A stretch of DNA of 64,000 bases, from NCBI GenBank assembly GCA_905221605.1, contig CAJNDS010000213.1, positions 604,212 to 668,211 on the forward strand, read 5' to 3'. The notes below the pieces were generated by a model, which did no database searches, had not been told where the DNA came from, and was given only the letters and a program-made list of their open reading frames with translations. The number at the start of each line of letters is the position of its first letter. Within the stretch, counting starts at the first letter, position 1. Positions 53,313 through 54,882 of the stretch are shown here, piece by piece. This stretch comes from Symbiodinium natans (taxonomy: Eukaryota > Sar > Dinophyceae > Suessiales > Symbiodiniaceae). Both the position numbers and the translations under genes were made by a program.

Positions 53313-54882
53313 CTTGTTGTTATTACTACTATTATTTATTAGTACTATGAAGTAGCGCTAAACCCTACTTGGAGTGTTCGTGGGTACGCGTAAGTAGGGT
53401 TATAAGTGTGGTAACTACGGTGGGTGGTTACAGCCTTACCCGGGGTACCTACAACCATAACCTTCTTGATAAGTAGGGGGATAAGTAGGGTCTCCGTGGT
53501 GGCTTGGTTTCACCTTACTTTGGAGCACTTTTTAATCGGGCGCAAGCCCTGGCCTTCCAACCCTAACCCCTAAGCCCTTGAGAGCGAGGGCGGCTTCTAC
53601 CGGAGGGTGAGGGTGGTGGGTTGTTAGCTTCACACCTGGAGAACGGTTTTACGCCACGAACCTAGTGCGAATCCAGCTCGAAAACAGAAACCCTTGAGAA
53701 CCTTCCAGTGCTCCATGCTTAAGTGGCGTCGGGCTTTTTTGGGGAAGGTCCGGAAGGTCTTAGAGAAGCCGGACAAACCGATGCCGGAGGGGGCCGTGGT
53801 TCCTGAGGCCAGCACCAGGGACTTAGGGGATGTAGAGACTTAGGGATCTAGGGCATTTGGGGTATTTAGGGTCTTAGTTGAGAGGGTTCGTGACGTTCAG
53901 GGTCTATTGTGTTGCGCTTAGGGGTTGGGGCTGACGCTTTGGAATCTAAGAGTTTTGAGTTGCAGATGGGGTTCGGGTGGTTTTTGGGCTCTCGGGGCTT
54001 CGAAGCTAAGGGTGGAGTCCGCACCCTTCAGACTCTAAACCCTAAACCCCAAACCCTAAACCTTAAACCCTAAACCCTAAACCCTAAACCCTAAACCCCA
54101 AACCCTAAACCTTAGACCCTAAAGCCTAAACCTAAAAGCCTCACAGATTGTACTTGCCTCTGCCAACAGGACCTCTGTGAGCTTCTTGGATTTCCTCTTG
54201 TAGGGGTGGCGAAGTCTAACCAACAACTGTTTTTGAGTGATTGGATTCAAATCACGATGCTTGTGTGAAAATATCGAATTCCTTTAAGACTGGCAAGCGT
54301 TCCGTGACATGATGACAAACAGCACGAGTTCCTTGTGGGAGGTGGGCAAGGCTGACGTGGGCGAATTTGCTCACGTCAGATTTTCACGATACACGGCCTG
54401 ACGACGACATGTGAGGCCCACGCACATCCCCGAAACCTACATCAACCTGGACATCAATCCCTGTACCTGGCTCCATCCCCAGCCAAAATTCCCTTAGACC
54501 GAAACCCTCAACCCTGAACCCTAAACCCCTGAACCCTGAAACCCTAAACCCTGAAACCCCCCGAACCCCTGAACCCTGTCCAGCCCCTCACACCTCGGAG
54601 GACGCCCAGGACCTCCAGGTCTGGGACGGCTACGACGAAGGCGCAGCCGAGCGGGTTGTAGGGTCTTAGGGGTCTTAGGGTCTTAGGATTTTAGGGTTGT
54701 AGGGTTGCAGGGTTTCATGGTTTCGGGGTTTTAGGGTTAGGGTTTAGGGTTTTAGGTTTTAGGGTTCCGGGTTCCGGGTTCAGGATTCAGGGTTTCGTGT
54801 CAGGGTTCAAGGACCTGGTTTCCGCTTTGCCAAGCCCGGCCTGCTCCCCTTTCGGGAAGCCGAAGCCTGGACTGTGGCTTAG
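884..54882 (+). CDS. IDE: Insulin-degrading-enzyme-like M16A zinc metallopeptidase, ~59 exons (gene span)
   Basis: This is a complete gene rebuilt from short exon islands listed one by one below. The family (insulysin/STE23) degrades short peptides inside a closed two-halved chamber. In exon order I see the N-terminal strand region, HFLEH (HxxEH zinc and catalytic motif, exon 4), GGAANA and TTNY (exons 5-6), INAVDSE carrying the third zinc ligand (exon 8), [10 protein letters not shown] (exon 17), LRLPSPNPFIP (exons 28-29), the HRQDDV region (exon 31), and [11 protein letters not shown] (exons 48-49), matching the human IDE segment with Arg824 and Tyr831. Summed exons give about 975 codons against 1019 in human IDE. 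No presequence or PTS1 is visible, so it is probably cytosolic. Start is the first ATG in frame with KPDTHRRDYAF; stop is TAG at 54880-54882. Exons 18, 40, 57 and 58 and some edges are tentative. Family identity is near certain; exact splicing is inferred. Confidence 0.93.
1800..1840 (+). CDS. IDE: IDE-like exon 2
   Basis: Reads [13 protein letters not shown] after AG at 1798-1799, with GC donor AGA|GCGG. It aligns without gaps to human REYRGLELANGIK. Confidence 0.88.
2217..2286 (+). CDS. IDE: IDE-like exon 3
   Basis: Reads [20 protein letters not shown] then GSL, matching human [20 protein letters not shown]. The acceptor is CCGAG|GTG and the donor is GC (CTCA|GCTTC), phase 1. The following intron (2287-6075) is the longest in the gene. 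Confidence 0.92.
3114..3401 (+). CDS. Intronless ubiquitin-like small protein nested in IDE-like intron 3
   Basis: This 95-codon ORF lies on the sense strand inside the 3.8-kb intron 3. I chose the ATG at 3114 because its context (GCAGCCATGG) is near ideal; an upstream ATG at 3066 adds 16 unremarkable residues. The protein has the layout of a beta-grasp ubiquitin-like domain: an opening beta strand ([10 protein letters not shown]), a second strand (TPLVVQ), a helix after a Thr-Val pair ([16 protein letters not shown]), a strand with VVELLYN, then [17 protein letters not shown], the usual closing block. There is no C-terminal di-glycine, so it is not a conjugated ubiquitin. The tail [10 protein letters not shown] is unexplained. 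Lack of introns amid a gene with a 50-nt exon habit suggests a retroposed copy. Ubiquitin-like fold is inferred from pattern only; whether it is expressed is unknown. Confidence 0.6.
   Translation: MAERDETIELRLLQPSGDCTPLVVQRKNTVSQVIESVRKAIPGAEGQVVELLYNTTRLQHAHTLLQCGLNDGDSLTVVLREAEILITPINGVMPE
3738..3850 (+). repeat. (TA)n-rich tract
   Basis: TA runs flanking ATGAACAAA-like imperfect repeats, downstream of the nested ubiquitin-like ORF, in intron 3. Confidence 0.9.
5075..5330 (+). repeat. Degenerate AAGTGACCC / AAGTGCCC minisatellite
   Basis: Recurring CAAGTG(A/C)CC motifs separated by variable spacers, in intron 3. No gene is supported here. Confidence 0.65.
6076..6150 (+). CDS. IDE: IDE-like exon 4, HxxEH zinc motif
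   Basis: Reads [20 protein letters not shown] then YPKE. The HFLEH at 6099-6113 is the inverted zinc motif of the M16 family, with both His ligands and the catalytic Glu present. The donor is GA (GAAG|GATGG), required to keep phase into exon 5. Confidence 0.95.
6454..6496 (+). CDS. IDE: IDE-like exon 5
   Basis: Reads [15 protein letters not shown], equivalent to human NEYSKFLSEHAGSSNA. GA donor (AATGC|GACACC), phase 2. Confidence 0.92.
7177..7206 (+). CDS. IDE: IDE-like exon 6 (30 nt)
   Basis: Reads NTGCYTTNY plus a split Met codon, matching the human TSGEHTNYYF segment. Acceptor CCAAG|GAAC, GT donor (CAT|GTAGGG). Confidence 0.82.
8150..8210 (+). repeat. CCCCAAA heptamer array
   Basis: Eight near-perfect CCCCAAA units between a CCCTAAA run and exon 7. 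Similar tracts lie at 26794-26875 and 27784-27925. Confidence 0.95.
8245..8323 (+). CDS. IDE: IDE-like exon 7
   Basis: Reads [20 protein letters not shown] then EPLLTK, matching human LEGALDRFAQFFLCPLF. The only donor that keeps both phase and alignment length is GA (ACGAAG|GACCGC). Confidence 0.94.
8385..9070 (+). repeat. Degenerate CCCCTTAAAA-type array
   Basis: About 680 nt of imperfect units of roughly 9-11 bp (CCCCTTAAAA, CCCTTGAAA and similar) filling the 3' part of intron 7 up to exon 8. It looks like an old, diverged array rather than a fresh telomere-like tract. Confidence 0.9.
9088..9172 (+). CDS. IDE: IDE-like exon 8, third zinc ligand
   Basis: Reads [20 protein letters not shown] then [15 protein letters not shown] carries the Glu that completes the zinc site in IDE (human VNAVDSEHEKN). 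Acceptor GTCGAG|GACTG; GT donor inside CCGGG|GTTTGAGG at the start of a TTTAGGG-like array. Confidence 0.95.
9662..9705 (+). CDS. IDE: IDE-like exon 9
   Basis: Reads [14 protein letters not shown], aligned to human KATGNPKHPFSKF. Acceptor GGGAG|GC, GT donor (CACGTC|GTCAGC), phase 0. Confidence 0.88.
9780..9893. mobile_element. Palindromic MITE-like element, family B
   Basis: Arms ACTTGGAGGTTCATGG and a complementary right end ACCTCCAAGTAG enclose AAGTAGGGT and its complement. Other copies: 17817-17932, 40238-40340, 53364-53480, 58434-58538, 59013-59124; a half copy at 28589-28650 and a rearranged one at 35671-35822. No ORF. Confidence 0.87.
10505..10815 (+). repeat. Tandem repeat with AGACCATGGACGTCATCATG units
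   Basis: About five imperfect units of 50-110 bp in intron 9. Each holds CCATGGACGTCATCATG, TTGGGCCATGG and often TGCTCTCTTC. The frames opening here are repeat-driven. Confidence 0.92.
11151..11310 (+). repeat. 16 perfect tandem copies of TAAACCCTAC
   Basis: A 10-bp variant of the telomere-like unit, perfectly repeated, flanked by ordinary CCCTAAA on both sides. It lies about 90 nt before the acceptor of exon 10 and puts CTACTAAAC, close to the yeast branch-point sequence TACTAAC, in every unit. Confidence 0.97.
11403..11448 (+). CDS. IDE: IDE-like exon 10
   Basis: Reads [15 protein letters not shown], aligned to human GTGNKYTLETRPNQEG. GC donor (GAAAG|GCCC), phase 1. Confidence 0.88.
11491..11586. 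mobile_element. Palindromic MITE-like element, family A
   Basis: Inverted arms CTAACAGTCCTTAATAGGGATTAT and its complement flank a short C-rich centre; outer edges are CCCCTTA and TAAGGGG. Other copies: 11904-12013, 13449-13546, 13548-13665, 46652-46752, 62248-62396 (two in a row). No ORF, so a non-autonomous element. Confidence 0.87.
11904..12013. mobile_element. MITE-like family A copy
   Basis: Nearly complete palindrome running from TTGGGATGTTTCCCC to GGGGGAACATCCCAA, with a G-run replacing the centre. Confidence 0.87.
12032..12081 (+). CDS. IDE: IDE-like exon 11
   Basis: Reads [16 protein letters not shown], matching human VRQELLKFHSAYYS. Acceptor CCGCAG|GC, GC donor (TACTCG|GCCGGG), phase 0. 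Confidence 0.92.
12490..12593. repeat. Dispersed repeat, family E
   Basis: Shares GGGTCGGA, AAATTACTA, GGTCC and TATATA, CCAGAATA-like and CAGGC(A/C)CCTATA blocks with 51382-51492. No ORF. Confidence 0.8.
12657..12693 (+). CDS. IDE: IDE-like exon 12
   Basis: Reads [12 protein letters not shown] plus a split Ser codon, matching human SNLMAVCVLGRES. The GT donor (GAGA|GTGTTT) lies in the first unit of a local tandem duplication. Confidence 0.9.
12684..12866 (+). repeat. Three tandem ~60-bp units that include the exon 12 end and donor
   Basis: Units start GGCAAGGAGA. The first spans the last codons and donor of exon 12 (GAGA|GTGTTT); the next two read GAGAATGTTT, so the donor GT is changed to AT. 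Confidence 0.92.
13072..13217 (+). repeat. CCCCTAAA octamer array
   Basis: The same octamer as above in the opposite orientation, about 18 units, inside intron 12. Confidence 0.95.
13449..13665. mobile_element. Two adjacent MITE-like family A copies
   Basis: Back-to-back copies in intron 12; the second has an unrelated GC-rich insert near 13577-13635 in its centre. Confidence 0.82.
13783..14142 (+). repeat. AT-rich TTTATA microsatellite
   Basis: 360 nt of TTTATA/TATATT units in intron 12, with no G+C signal for coding. Confidence 0.95.
14273..14359 (+). CDS. IDE: IDE-like exon 13
   Basis: Reads IYLYGPLRQ then [19 protein letters not shown], matching human LVVKLFSEVENKNVPLP. Acceptor CGGAAG|GC, GC donor (AAAAG|GCTGG). 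Confidence 0.88.
15170..15207 (+). CDS. IDE: IDE-like exon 14
   Basis: Reads [13 protein letters not shown], in the place of human EFPEHPFQEEH. The best-fitting donor is GA (CCCAAG|GACGAT); the exon could extend one to three codons further. Confidence 0.72.
15853..15899 (+). CDS. IDE: IDE-like exon 15
   Basis: Reads [15 protein letters not shown] plus a split Ser codon, matching human LKQLYKIVPIKDIRN. GT donor (AAATC|GTCCGG). Confidence 0.9.
15926..16113 (+). repeat. TTTAGGG telomere-like array
   Basis: About 27 heptamers starting 27 nt after the donor of exon 15, in the TTTAGGG-sense orientation typical of intron 5' ends here. Confidence 0.97.
16816..16873 (+). CDS. IDE: IDE-like exon 16
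   Basis: Reads [19 protein letters not shown], matching human LYVTFPIPDLQKYYKSNPG. Acceptor CCCAG|GCTG, GC donor (ACC|GCCGCT). Confidence 0.9.
17171..17222 (+). CDS. IDE: IDE-like exon 17
   Basis: Reads [17 protein letters not shown], matching human YLGHLIGHEGPGSLLS, a highly conserved family block. GC donor (TTCG|GCTCGG), phase 1. Confidence 0.93.
17698..17812. mobile_element. Palindromic MITE-like element, family C
   Basis: Opens ATGGTCCCTGA and closes AGGGACCAT; inside is a block shared, in inverse orientation, with 36895-36978 (AGAACCCTTCAGAGGAGGT against ACCTCCTCTAAAGGGCTCT). Confidence 0.8.
17817..17932. mobile_element. MITE-like family B copy
   Basis: Full palindrome with ACTTGGAGGTTCATGG at the left and ATGAACCTCCAGGTG at the right, next to a family C element. 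Confidence 0.87.
17945..18018 (+). other. Coding-like segment inside IDE-like intron 17
   Basis: Reads [20 protein letters not shown] in one frame, unlike the repeats around it. It does not match the missing IDE segment in phase. Unexplained. Confidence 0.3.
18032..18245 (+). repeat. CCCTAAA telomere-like array
   Basis: Thirty or so heptamers, mostly perfect, with two CCCTCAG interruptions, in intron 17. Confidence 0.97.
18851..18875 (+). CDS. IDE: IDE-like exon 18, tentative
   Basis: Reads ALRVQGS between AG (ACTCCAG) and a GC donor (TCGAG|GCTATG). It fills the expected place of human ELKSKGW and keeps phase, but it is 25 nt long and weakly conserved. Confidence 0.45.
19739..19803 (+). CDS. 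IDE: IDE-like exon 19
   Basis: Reads [20 protein letters not shown] plus a split Ser, in the place of human GFMFFIINVDLTEEG. The 3' edge (GC donor, TCGA|GCTGAC) fits exon 20 in phase. Three closely spaced AGs (19737, 19740 and 19746) all fit the phase, so the start is uncertain. Confidence 0.72.
20660..20721 (+). CDS. IDE: IDE-like exon 20
   Basis: Reads [19 protein letters not shown], matching human LHVEDIILHMFQYIQKL. Acceptor CCTGCAG|GC, GT donor (CTGCAG|GTGGGA). Confidence 0.93.
21074..21100 (+). CDS. IDE: IDE-like exon 21 (27-nt micro-exon)
   Basis: Reads AVGIKEWIL, filling the human AEGPQEWVF position including the conserved Trp. It is in phase 0 on both sides, with acceptor GGAAG|GCGG and GC donor (ATTCTC|GCTGCT). 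Confidence 0.78.
22022..22066 (+). CDS. IDE: IDE-like exon 22
   Basis: Reads [15 protein letters not shown], matching human ECKDLNAVAFRFKDK. GA donor (GCATCG|GACACG). Confidence 0.9.
22425..22612 (+). repeat. C-rich (CCCCCCCT)n tract
   Basis: Nearly 190 nt of C runs punctuated by single T's in intron 22. It could form i-motif or triplex structures and explains several spurious Gly- or Pro-rich frames. Confidence 0.96.
23255..23302 (+). CDS. IDE: IDE-like exon 23
   Basis: Reads [16 protein letters not shown], matching human ERPRGYTSKIAGILH. Acceptor GCGAG|GACC, GA donor (CTTCAG|GACATA). Confidence 0.88.
24388..24435 (+). CDS. IDE: IDE-like exon 24
   Basis: Reads [16 protein letters not shown], matching human YYPLEEVLTAEYLLEE without gaps. 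Acceptor TGCCAG|GACC, GC donor (GAA|GCCTTG). Confidence 0.9.
25116..25187 (+). CDS. IDE: IDE-like exon 25
   Basis: Reads [20 protein letters not shown] then VTHQ, matching human PDLIEMVLDKLRPENVRV. GC donor (CACCAG|GCGGGT). Confidence 0.93.
25603..25668 (+). CDS. IDE: IDE-like exon 26
   Basis: Reads [20 protein letters not shown] then FE. It aligns residue for residue with human [20 protein letters not shown]. Acceptor TTGAG|GCAA, GC donor (TTTGAG|GCGCCC). Confidence 0.88.
25700..25800. mobile_element. Palindromic MITE-like element, family D
   Basis: TAGGGAATGAGGGG at the left and CCCTCATTCCCTACTAAGAA at the right, with TTTGGGG units between. Related copies: 51118-51272 and a half copy at 39413-39441. 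Confidence 0.8.
26142..26174 (+). CDS. IDE: IDE-like exon 27
   Basis: Reads [11 protein letters not shown], matching the human AIPDEVIKKWQN segment. The end is either GT (ACA|GTGGGC, chosen) or an earlier GC at 26167. Confidence 0.7.
26958..27004 (+). CDS. IDE: IDE-like exon 28
   Basis: Reads [16 protein letters not shown], the last Pro split. Matches human LNGKFKLPTK. GC donor (ATCGCC|GCTGCT), phase 2. The start could be 26944 if the alternative end of exon 27 is used. Confidence 0.85.
27385..27418 (+). CDS. IDE: IDE-like exon 29
   Basis: Reads [11 protein letters not shown], matching human NEFIPTNFEIL. Joined to exon 28 it restores the family motif LRLPSPNPFIP. GC donor (ATGAAG|GCAGGG). 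Confidence 0.92.
27979..28032 (+). CDS. IDE: IDE-like exon 30
   Basis: Reads [18 protein letters not shown], in the place of human KEATPYPALIKDTAMSK. GC donor (CCGAAG|GCGGTT). Confidence 0.78.
28358..28392 (+). CDS. IDE: IDE-like exon 31
   Basis: Reads [12 protein letters not shown], matching human LWFKQDDKF. The GT donor is at 28393 (or 28391). Confidence 0.87.
28817..28860 (+). CDS. IDE: IDE-like exon 32
   Basis: Reads [14 protein letters not shown] plus a split Arg, matching human LPKACLNFEFFSP. GC donor (CTGC|GCTAGC), phase 1. Confidence 0.82.
29093..29288 (+). repeat. CCCTAAA telomere-like array
   Basis: About 28 heptamers in intron 32 with one short degenerate break (29187-29199), followed by a different 9-bp array. 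Confidence 0.97.
29365..29700 (+). repeat. CCCTATAAA / CCCTATTAA 9-bp array
   Basis: A diverged 9-bp relative of the telomere-like unit, intron 32. A sister tract of CCCTATTAA units lies at 50795-50990 in intron 54. Confidence 0.93.
30503..30543 (+). CDS. IDE: IDE-like exon 33
   Basis: Reads [13 protein letters not shown], matching human CNMAYLYLELLKD. GC donor CAGGAG|GCCCTG; exon 34 also begins GCCCT, a direct repeat at the two intron edges. Confidence 0.87.
30577..30905 (+). repeat. TTTAGGGG octamer array
   Basis: About 40 nearly perfect 8-bp units, starting 34 nt after the donor of exon 33, with one degenerate break near 30762-30798. A second array of the same unit lies at 49139-49275, just after exon 53. 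Confidence 0.96.
30979..31056 (+). other. Exon-like segment inside IDE-like intron 33, not part of the enzyme
   Basis: Between TTCAG and a very good donor (AAAAAT|GTAAGG) one frame is open: [20 protein letters not shown]. Exons 33 and 34 join perfectly without it, and no IDE segment matches. It may be a cassette exon, a fragment of another gene, or chance. Confidence 0.35.
31208..31331 (+). repeat. CCCTCAA heptamer array
   Basis: A heptamer variant with C for A, directly upstream of exon 34. Related tracts occur at 31938-32030 and 40345-40446, each confined to its own intron. Confidence 0.95.
31343..31379 (+). CDS. IDE: IDE-like exon 34
   Basis: Reads [12 protein letters not shown], matching human SLNEYAYAAELA without gaps. 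GC donor (GCCA|GCCTGC). Confidence 0.92.
32214..32268 (+). CDS. IDE: IDE-like exon 35
   Basis: Reads [17 protein letters not shown], matching human LSYDLQNTIYGMYLSVK. Acceptor TGCCAG|GCTG, GC donor (CTTGG|GCGATT). Confidence 0.9.
32783..32822 (+). CDS. IDE: IDE-like exon 36
   Basis: Reads [13 protein letters not shown], matching human KGYNDKQPILLKK. GC donor (ATCGAG|GCGCCG). The following intron holds the SL-tagged retrocopy. Confidence 0.9.
32994..33166 (+). repeat. TC-rich polypyrimidine tract
   Basis: CT microsatellite with T runs in intron 36, upstream of the retrocopy. Confidence 0.93.
33430..34448 (-). pseudogene. Processed retrocopy of a trans-spliced mRNA, antisense in IDE-like intron 36
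   Basis: A one-kilobase unique, GC-rich, intron-free block lies between two CCCTAAA arrays. Read on the minus strand it begins exactly with the dinoflagellate spliced leader (34427-34448), as a reverse-transcribed mature mRNA would. A frame of 235 codons runs from 34269 down to 33562 without a stop, but it has no ATG at its start (the first codon is TTG). An overlapping frame upstream (34406-34200) ends shortly after it, which suggests a frameshift and decay. The readable protein has hydrophobic stretches ([30 protein letters not shown]), then a Ser/Ala/Glu-rich linker, then a soluble tail ([20 protein letters not shown]). I do not recognise the parent gene. The 3' end near 33430 is set only by where repeats resume; no poly(A) remains. 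Confidence 0.75.
34427..34448 (-). other. Relict dinoflagellate spliced leader (DinoSL)
   Basis: The minus strand reads T, then CCGTAGCC, ATTTT, GGCTCAAG: all 22 positions of the universal dinoflagellate spliced leader (first base D = A, G or T). It stands at the outer edge of the retrocopy, next to a CCCTAAA array. Such relict leaders mark cDNAs re-inserted after trans-splicing. Confidence 0.93.
34528..34602 (+). CDS. IDE: IDE-like exon 37
   Basis: Reads [19 protein letters not shown] then SQLLHR, matching human IIEKMATFEIDEKR. Acceptor TTGAAG|GCGG. The chosen GT donor is CGG|GTTTAGG at the edge of a telomere-like array; an earlier end is possible because the tail is longer than in human IDE. 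Confidence 0.82.
34885..34935 (+). CDS. IDE: IDE-like exon 38
   Basis: Reads [17 protein letters not shown], matching human FEIIKEAYMRSLNNF. GC donor (AACCAG|GCTGGG). Confidence 0.92.
35417..35467 (+). CDS. IDE: IDE-like exon 39
   Basis: Reads [17 protein letters not shown], matching human RAEQPHQHAMYYLRLL. Acceptor CAAG|GCGT, GT donor (AGG|GTGTGG). Confidence 0.9.
35870..36070 (+). repeat. CCCTAAA telomere-like array
   Basis: Heptamers with local variants (CCGTAAA, TCCTAAA) ending about 50 nt before tentative exon 40. Confidence 0.95.
36124..36145 (+). CDS. IDE: IDE-like exon 40, tentative
   Basis: Reads PFDLYGE after AG at 36122-36123. It sits where human LLMTEVAWTK is expected and improves the overall length, but the donor (GAAA|GTCG) does not match the phase of exon 41. 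Confidence 0.3.
36895..36978. mobile_element. MITE-like family C copy, inverse orientation
   Basis: ATGGTCCCTGACCTCCTCTA at the left and GAGGGACCATG at the right. Confidence 0.8.
37588..37723 (+). repeat. CCCTAAA telomere-like array
   Basis: Nineteen near-perfect heptamers ending a few bases before exon 41. Confidence 0.97.
37730..37760 (+). CDS. IDE: IDE-like exon 41
   Basis: Reads [10 protein letters not shown], in the place of human TKDELKEALDD. The GC donor (TTGGCG|GCCTTC) fits exon 42; the 5' edge is uncertain. Confidence 0.65.
37990..38095 (+). repeat. GGGACTT(T/C)A short tandem repeat
   Basis: About ten 9-bp units in intron 41. Confidence 0.92.
38288..38356 (+). CDS. IDE: IDE-like exon 42
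   Basis: Reads [20 protein letters not shown] then HAE, matching human [20 protein letters not shown]. GT donor GCCGAG|GTGTGG, repeated in a tandem duplication just downstream. Confidence 0.92.
38354..38590 (+). repeat. Four tandem ~55-bp units that include the exon 42 donor
   Basis: Each unit holds AGGTGTGG(T/C)(T/C)CCCAGGGGG, AGCTT, GATGTGGGTGGG and TTTAGGG. The first unit overlaps the last codon and donor of exon 42, so the splice-site region itself was copied. Confidence 0.93.
38843..39190 (+). repeat. Long CCCTAAA telomere-like array
   Basis: Roughly 350 nt, among the longest in the window, upstream of exon 43, with CCCGAAA and CCCTAAG variants clustered near the 3' end. Confidence 0.97.
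39239..39268 (+). CDS. IDE: IDE-like exon 43 (30 nt)
   Basis: Reads [10 protein letters not shown], matching human ALLHGNITKQ. Acceptor GCCTAG|GCTT, GA donor (CCGAAG|GAATGG). Confidence 0.92.
40238..40340. mobile_element. MITE-like family B copy
   Basis: Starts GACTGGAGGCTCATGGG and ends with GTACCCATGAACCC; AGTAGGGT-type inner arms are visible, partly decayed. Confidence 0.75.
40496..40570 (+). CDS. IDE: IDE-like exon 44
   Basis: Reads [20 protein letters not shown] then QYLPR, matching human [20 protein letters not shown]. GT donor (CCCAGG|GTTCAG). Confidence 0.92.
40905..41255 (+). repeat. TTGGCCGGCAATTGTCAAAA array with an internal inversion
   Basis: Units of about 20 bp run forward (40910-40990), then reversed (40997-41066), then forward again (41075-41255), in intron 44. 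The first two blocks could form a long hairpin. Confidence 0.95.
41270..41990 (+). repeat. Degenerate TTTAGGGTTTCA(A/G)GG repeat
   Basis: About 700 nt of imperfect units mixing TTTAGGGTTTCAAGGCCTCAGGG with GGGCCCAGCG segments, filling intron 44 next to the previous array. Confidence 0.92.
42180..42312 (+). repeat. CCCTAAA telomere-like array before exon 45
   Basis: About 18 heptamers ending about 30 nt before exon 45; the intron on the other side starts with the inverse array (42415-42560). Confidence 0.97.
42344..42403 (+). CDS. IDE: IDE-like exon 45
   Basis: Reads [20 protein letters not shown], matching human YREVQLPDRGWFVYQQR. GT donor (GGCGAA|GTGCGG). CCCTAAA array upstream, TTTAGGG array downstream. 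Confidence 0.9.
42415..42560 (+). repeat. TTTAGGG telomere-like array after exon 45
   Basis: About 20 heptamers starting 12 nt after the donor of exon 45, in inverse orientation to the array before that exon. Confidence 0.97.
44300..44353 (+). CDS. IDE: IDE-like exon 46
   Basis: Reads [18 protein letters not shown], matching human VHNNCGIEIYYQTDMQST. GC donor (ACCCTG|GCTTGC). Confidence 0.9.
45312..45570 (+). repeat. CCCTAAA telomere-like array before exon 47
   Basis: About 260 nt, interrupted by a few variant units, ending 16 nt before exon 47. Confidence 0.96.
45586..45629 (+). CDS. IDE: IDE-like exon 47
   Basis: Reads [14 protein letters not shown] plus a split Ser. GT donor (TCCTC|GTAGTG). 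The start could be 45577. The segment is a few residues longer than in human IDE. Confidence 0.75.
45659..45806 (+). repeat. TTTAGGG telomere-like array after exon 47
   Basis: Twenty or so heptamers starting 30 nt after the donor of exon 47, inverse to the array before it. Confidence 0.96.
46150..46194 (+). CDS. IDE: IDE-like exon 48
   Basis: Reads [14 protein letters not shown] plus a split Arg, matching human LFCQIISEPCFNTLR. GA donor (TTGCG|GACCGG). Confidence 0.92.
46240..46425 (+). repeat. TTTAGGG array with a higher-order TTTCAGGTAGG unit
   Basis: Four or five heptamers followed by TTTCAGGTAGG, repeated about four times as a 40-47-bp higher-order unit in intron 48. Confidence 0.93.
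46652..46752. mobile_element. MITE-like family A copy
   Basis: GATGTTCCCCCTCATACTAA opens the left arm; the right arm ends GGGGGAACATCCCAAG. It lies just before exon 49. Confidence 0.87.
46789..46820 (+). CDS. IDE: IDE-like exon 49, LRT-QQQLGY motif
   Basis: Reads [10 protein letters not shown]. Joined to exon 48 it gives [11 protein letters not shown], against human LRTKEQLGYIV, whose Arg and Tyr help transition-state binding. The end is 46820 (GC) or 46817 (GT). Confidence 0.92.
47145..47288 (+). repeat. CCCTAAA telomere-like array before exon 50
   Basis: Twenty perfect heptamers ending 20 nt before exon 50; TTTAGGG units follow the exon at 47409-47520. Confidence 0.97.
47309..47349 (+). 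CDS. IDE: IDE-like exon 50
   Basis: Reads [13 protein letters not shown], matching human NGIQGLRFII. GC donor (ATCACC|GCCCAG). Confidence 0.88.
48397..48423 (+). CDS. IDE: IDE-like exon 51 (27-nt micro-exon)
   Basis: Reads VQSEFGPDF, matching human IQSEKPPHY. Acceptor GCACAG|GTGC, GT donor (GACTTT|GTGCCT). Confidence 0.88.
48545..48595 (+). CDS. IDE: IDE-like exon 52
   Basis: Reads [17 protein letters not shown], matching human LESRVEAFLITMEKSIE. Acceptor CTAAG|GTGC, GC donor (CTGGAG|GCCGCG). Confidence 0.93.
49079..49120 (+). CDS. IDE: IDE-like exon 53
   Basis: Reads [14 protein letters not shown], matching human DMTEEAFQKHIQAL. GT donor (CGTGGC|GTCCTT). Confidence 0.92.
49139..49275 (+). 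repeat. TTTAGGGG octamer array
   Basis: About 17 units of the 8-bp variant, beginning 19 nt after the donor of exon 53. Confidence 0.95.
49690..49886 (+). repeat. CCCTAAA telomere-like array before exon 54
   Basis: About 28 heptamers running almost into the acceptor of exon 54. Confidence 0.97.
49895..49945 (+). CDS. IDE: IDE-like exon 54
   Basis: Reads [17 protein letters not shown], matching human IRRLDKPKKLSAECA. Acceptor CCCAG|GTGC, GC donor (CCATCG|GCCCAG). Confidence 0.92.
49995..50175 (+). repeat. GG(T/A)TTGGGG-type tandem repeat
   Basis: About 18 units of 10-11 bp (GGGGTGGTTT, GGGGAGGTTT) starting 50 nt after exon 54. The frames opening here are repeat-driven. Confidence 0.94.
50795..50990 (+). 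repeat. CCCTATTAA 9-bp array
   Basis: About 20 imperfect units in intron 54, related to the tract at 29365-29700. Confidence 0.93.
51118..51272. mobile_element. MITE-like family D copy
   Basis: GGTTCTTAGTAGGGAATGAG at the left and TACCTACTAAGAACCCG at the right, the right end overlapping the approach to the exon 55 acceptor. Confidence 0.82.
51278..51340 (+). CDS. IDE: IDE-like exon 55
   Basis: Reads [20 protein letters not shown] then K, matching human YWGEIISQQYNFDR. The acceptor is GTAAG|TCTT; a second AG at 51284-51285 is a possible start in another phase. GC donor (CGGAAG|GCGCAA). Confidence 0.87.
51382..51492. repeat. Dispersed repeat, family E copy
   Basis: Second copy of the repeat at 12490-12593, same orientation. 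Confidence 0.8.
51843..52085 (+). repeat. CCCTAAA array with CCCTTAA segment
   Basis: Mixed telomere-like heptamers with a homogeneous CCCTTAA sub-block near 51990-52026, in intron 55. Confidence 0.94.
52303..52380 (+). CDS. IDE: IDE-like exon 56
   Basis: Reads [20 protein letters not shown] then VREACG, matching human TEVAYLKTLTKEDIIKFYKE. The end is GT (GGC|GTGGGG) or an earlier GC at 52372. Confidence 0.92.
52755..52787 (+). CDS. IDE: IDE-like exon 57
   Basis: Reads [11 protein letters not shown], in the place of human PRRHKVSVHVL. The GC donor (GTGCAG|GCATCG) is the shortest reading; the frame stays open further. Confidence 0.65.
53126..53345 (+). repeat. TTATTG / TTATTA microsatellite
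   Basis: AT-rich hexamer and trimer repeats in intron 57. Confidence 0.95.
53364..53480. mobile_element. MITE-like family B copy
   Basis: Left arm CTACTTGGAGTGTTCGTGGG with AAGTAGGGTTATA inside; the right side is decayed. Confidence 0.75.
54601..54640 (+). CDS. IDE: IDE-like exon 58, tentative
   Basis: Reads [13 protein letters not shown] in a frame that joins exon 59 through a GC donor (GAAG|GCGCAG). This C-terminal linker is poorly conserved in the family. Two later AGs (54610 and 54616) could also start the exon. Confidence 0.45.
54812..54882 (+). CDS. IDE: IDE-like exon 59 (stop codon)
   Basis: Reads [20 protein letters not shown], then VA and [12 protein letters not shown] fits the human FKRGLPLFP C-terminal block. 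No peroxisomal SKL-type end is present. Confidence 0.68.

Noticed and set aside
52986-53355. Ile/Val- or Tyr/Cys-rich frames on both strands
   Set aside because: Translation of TTATTG repeats, not a membrane protein.
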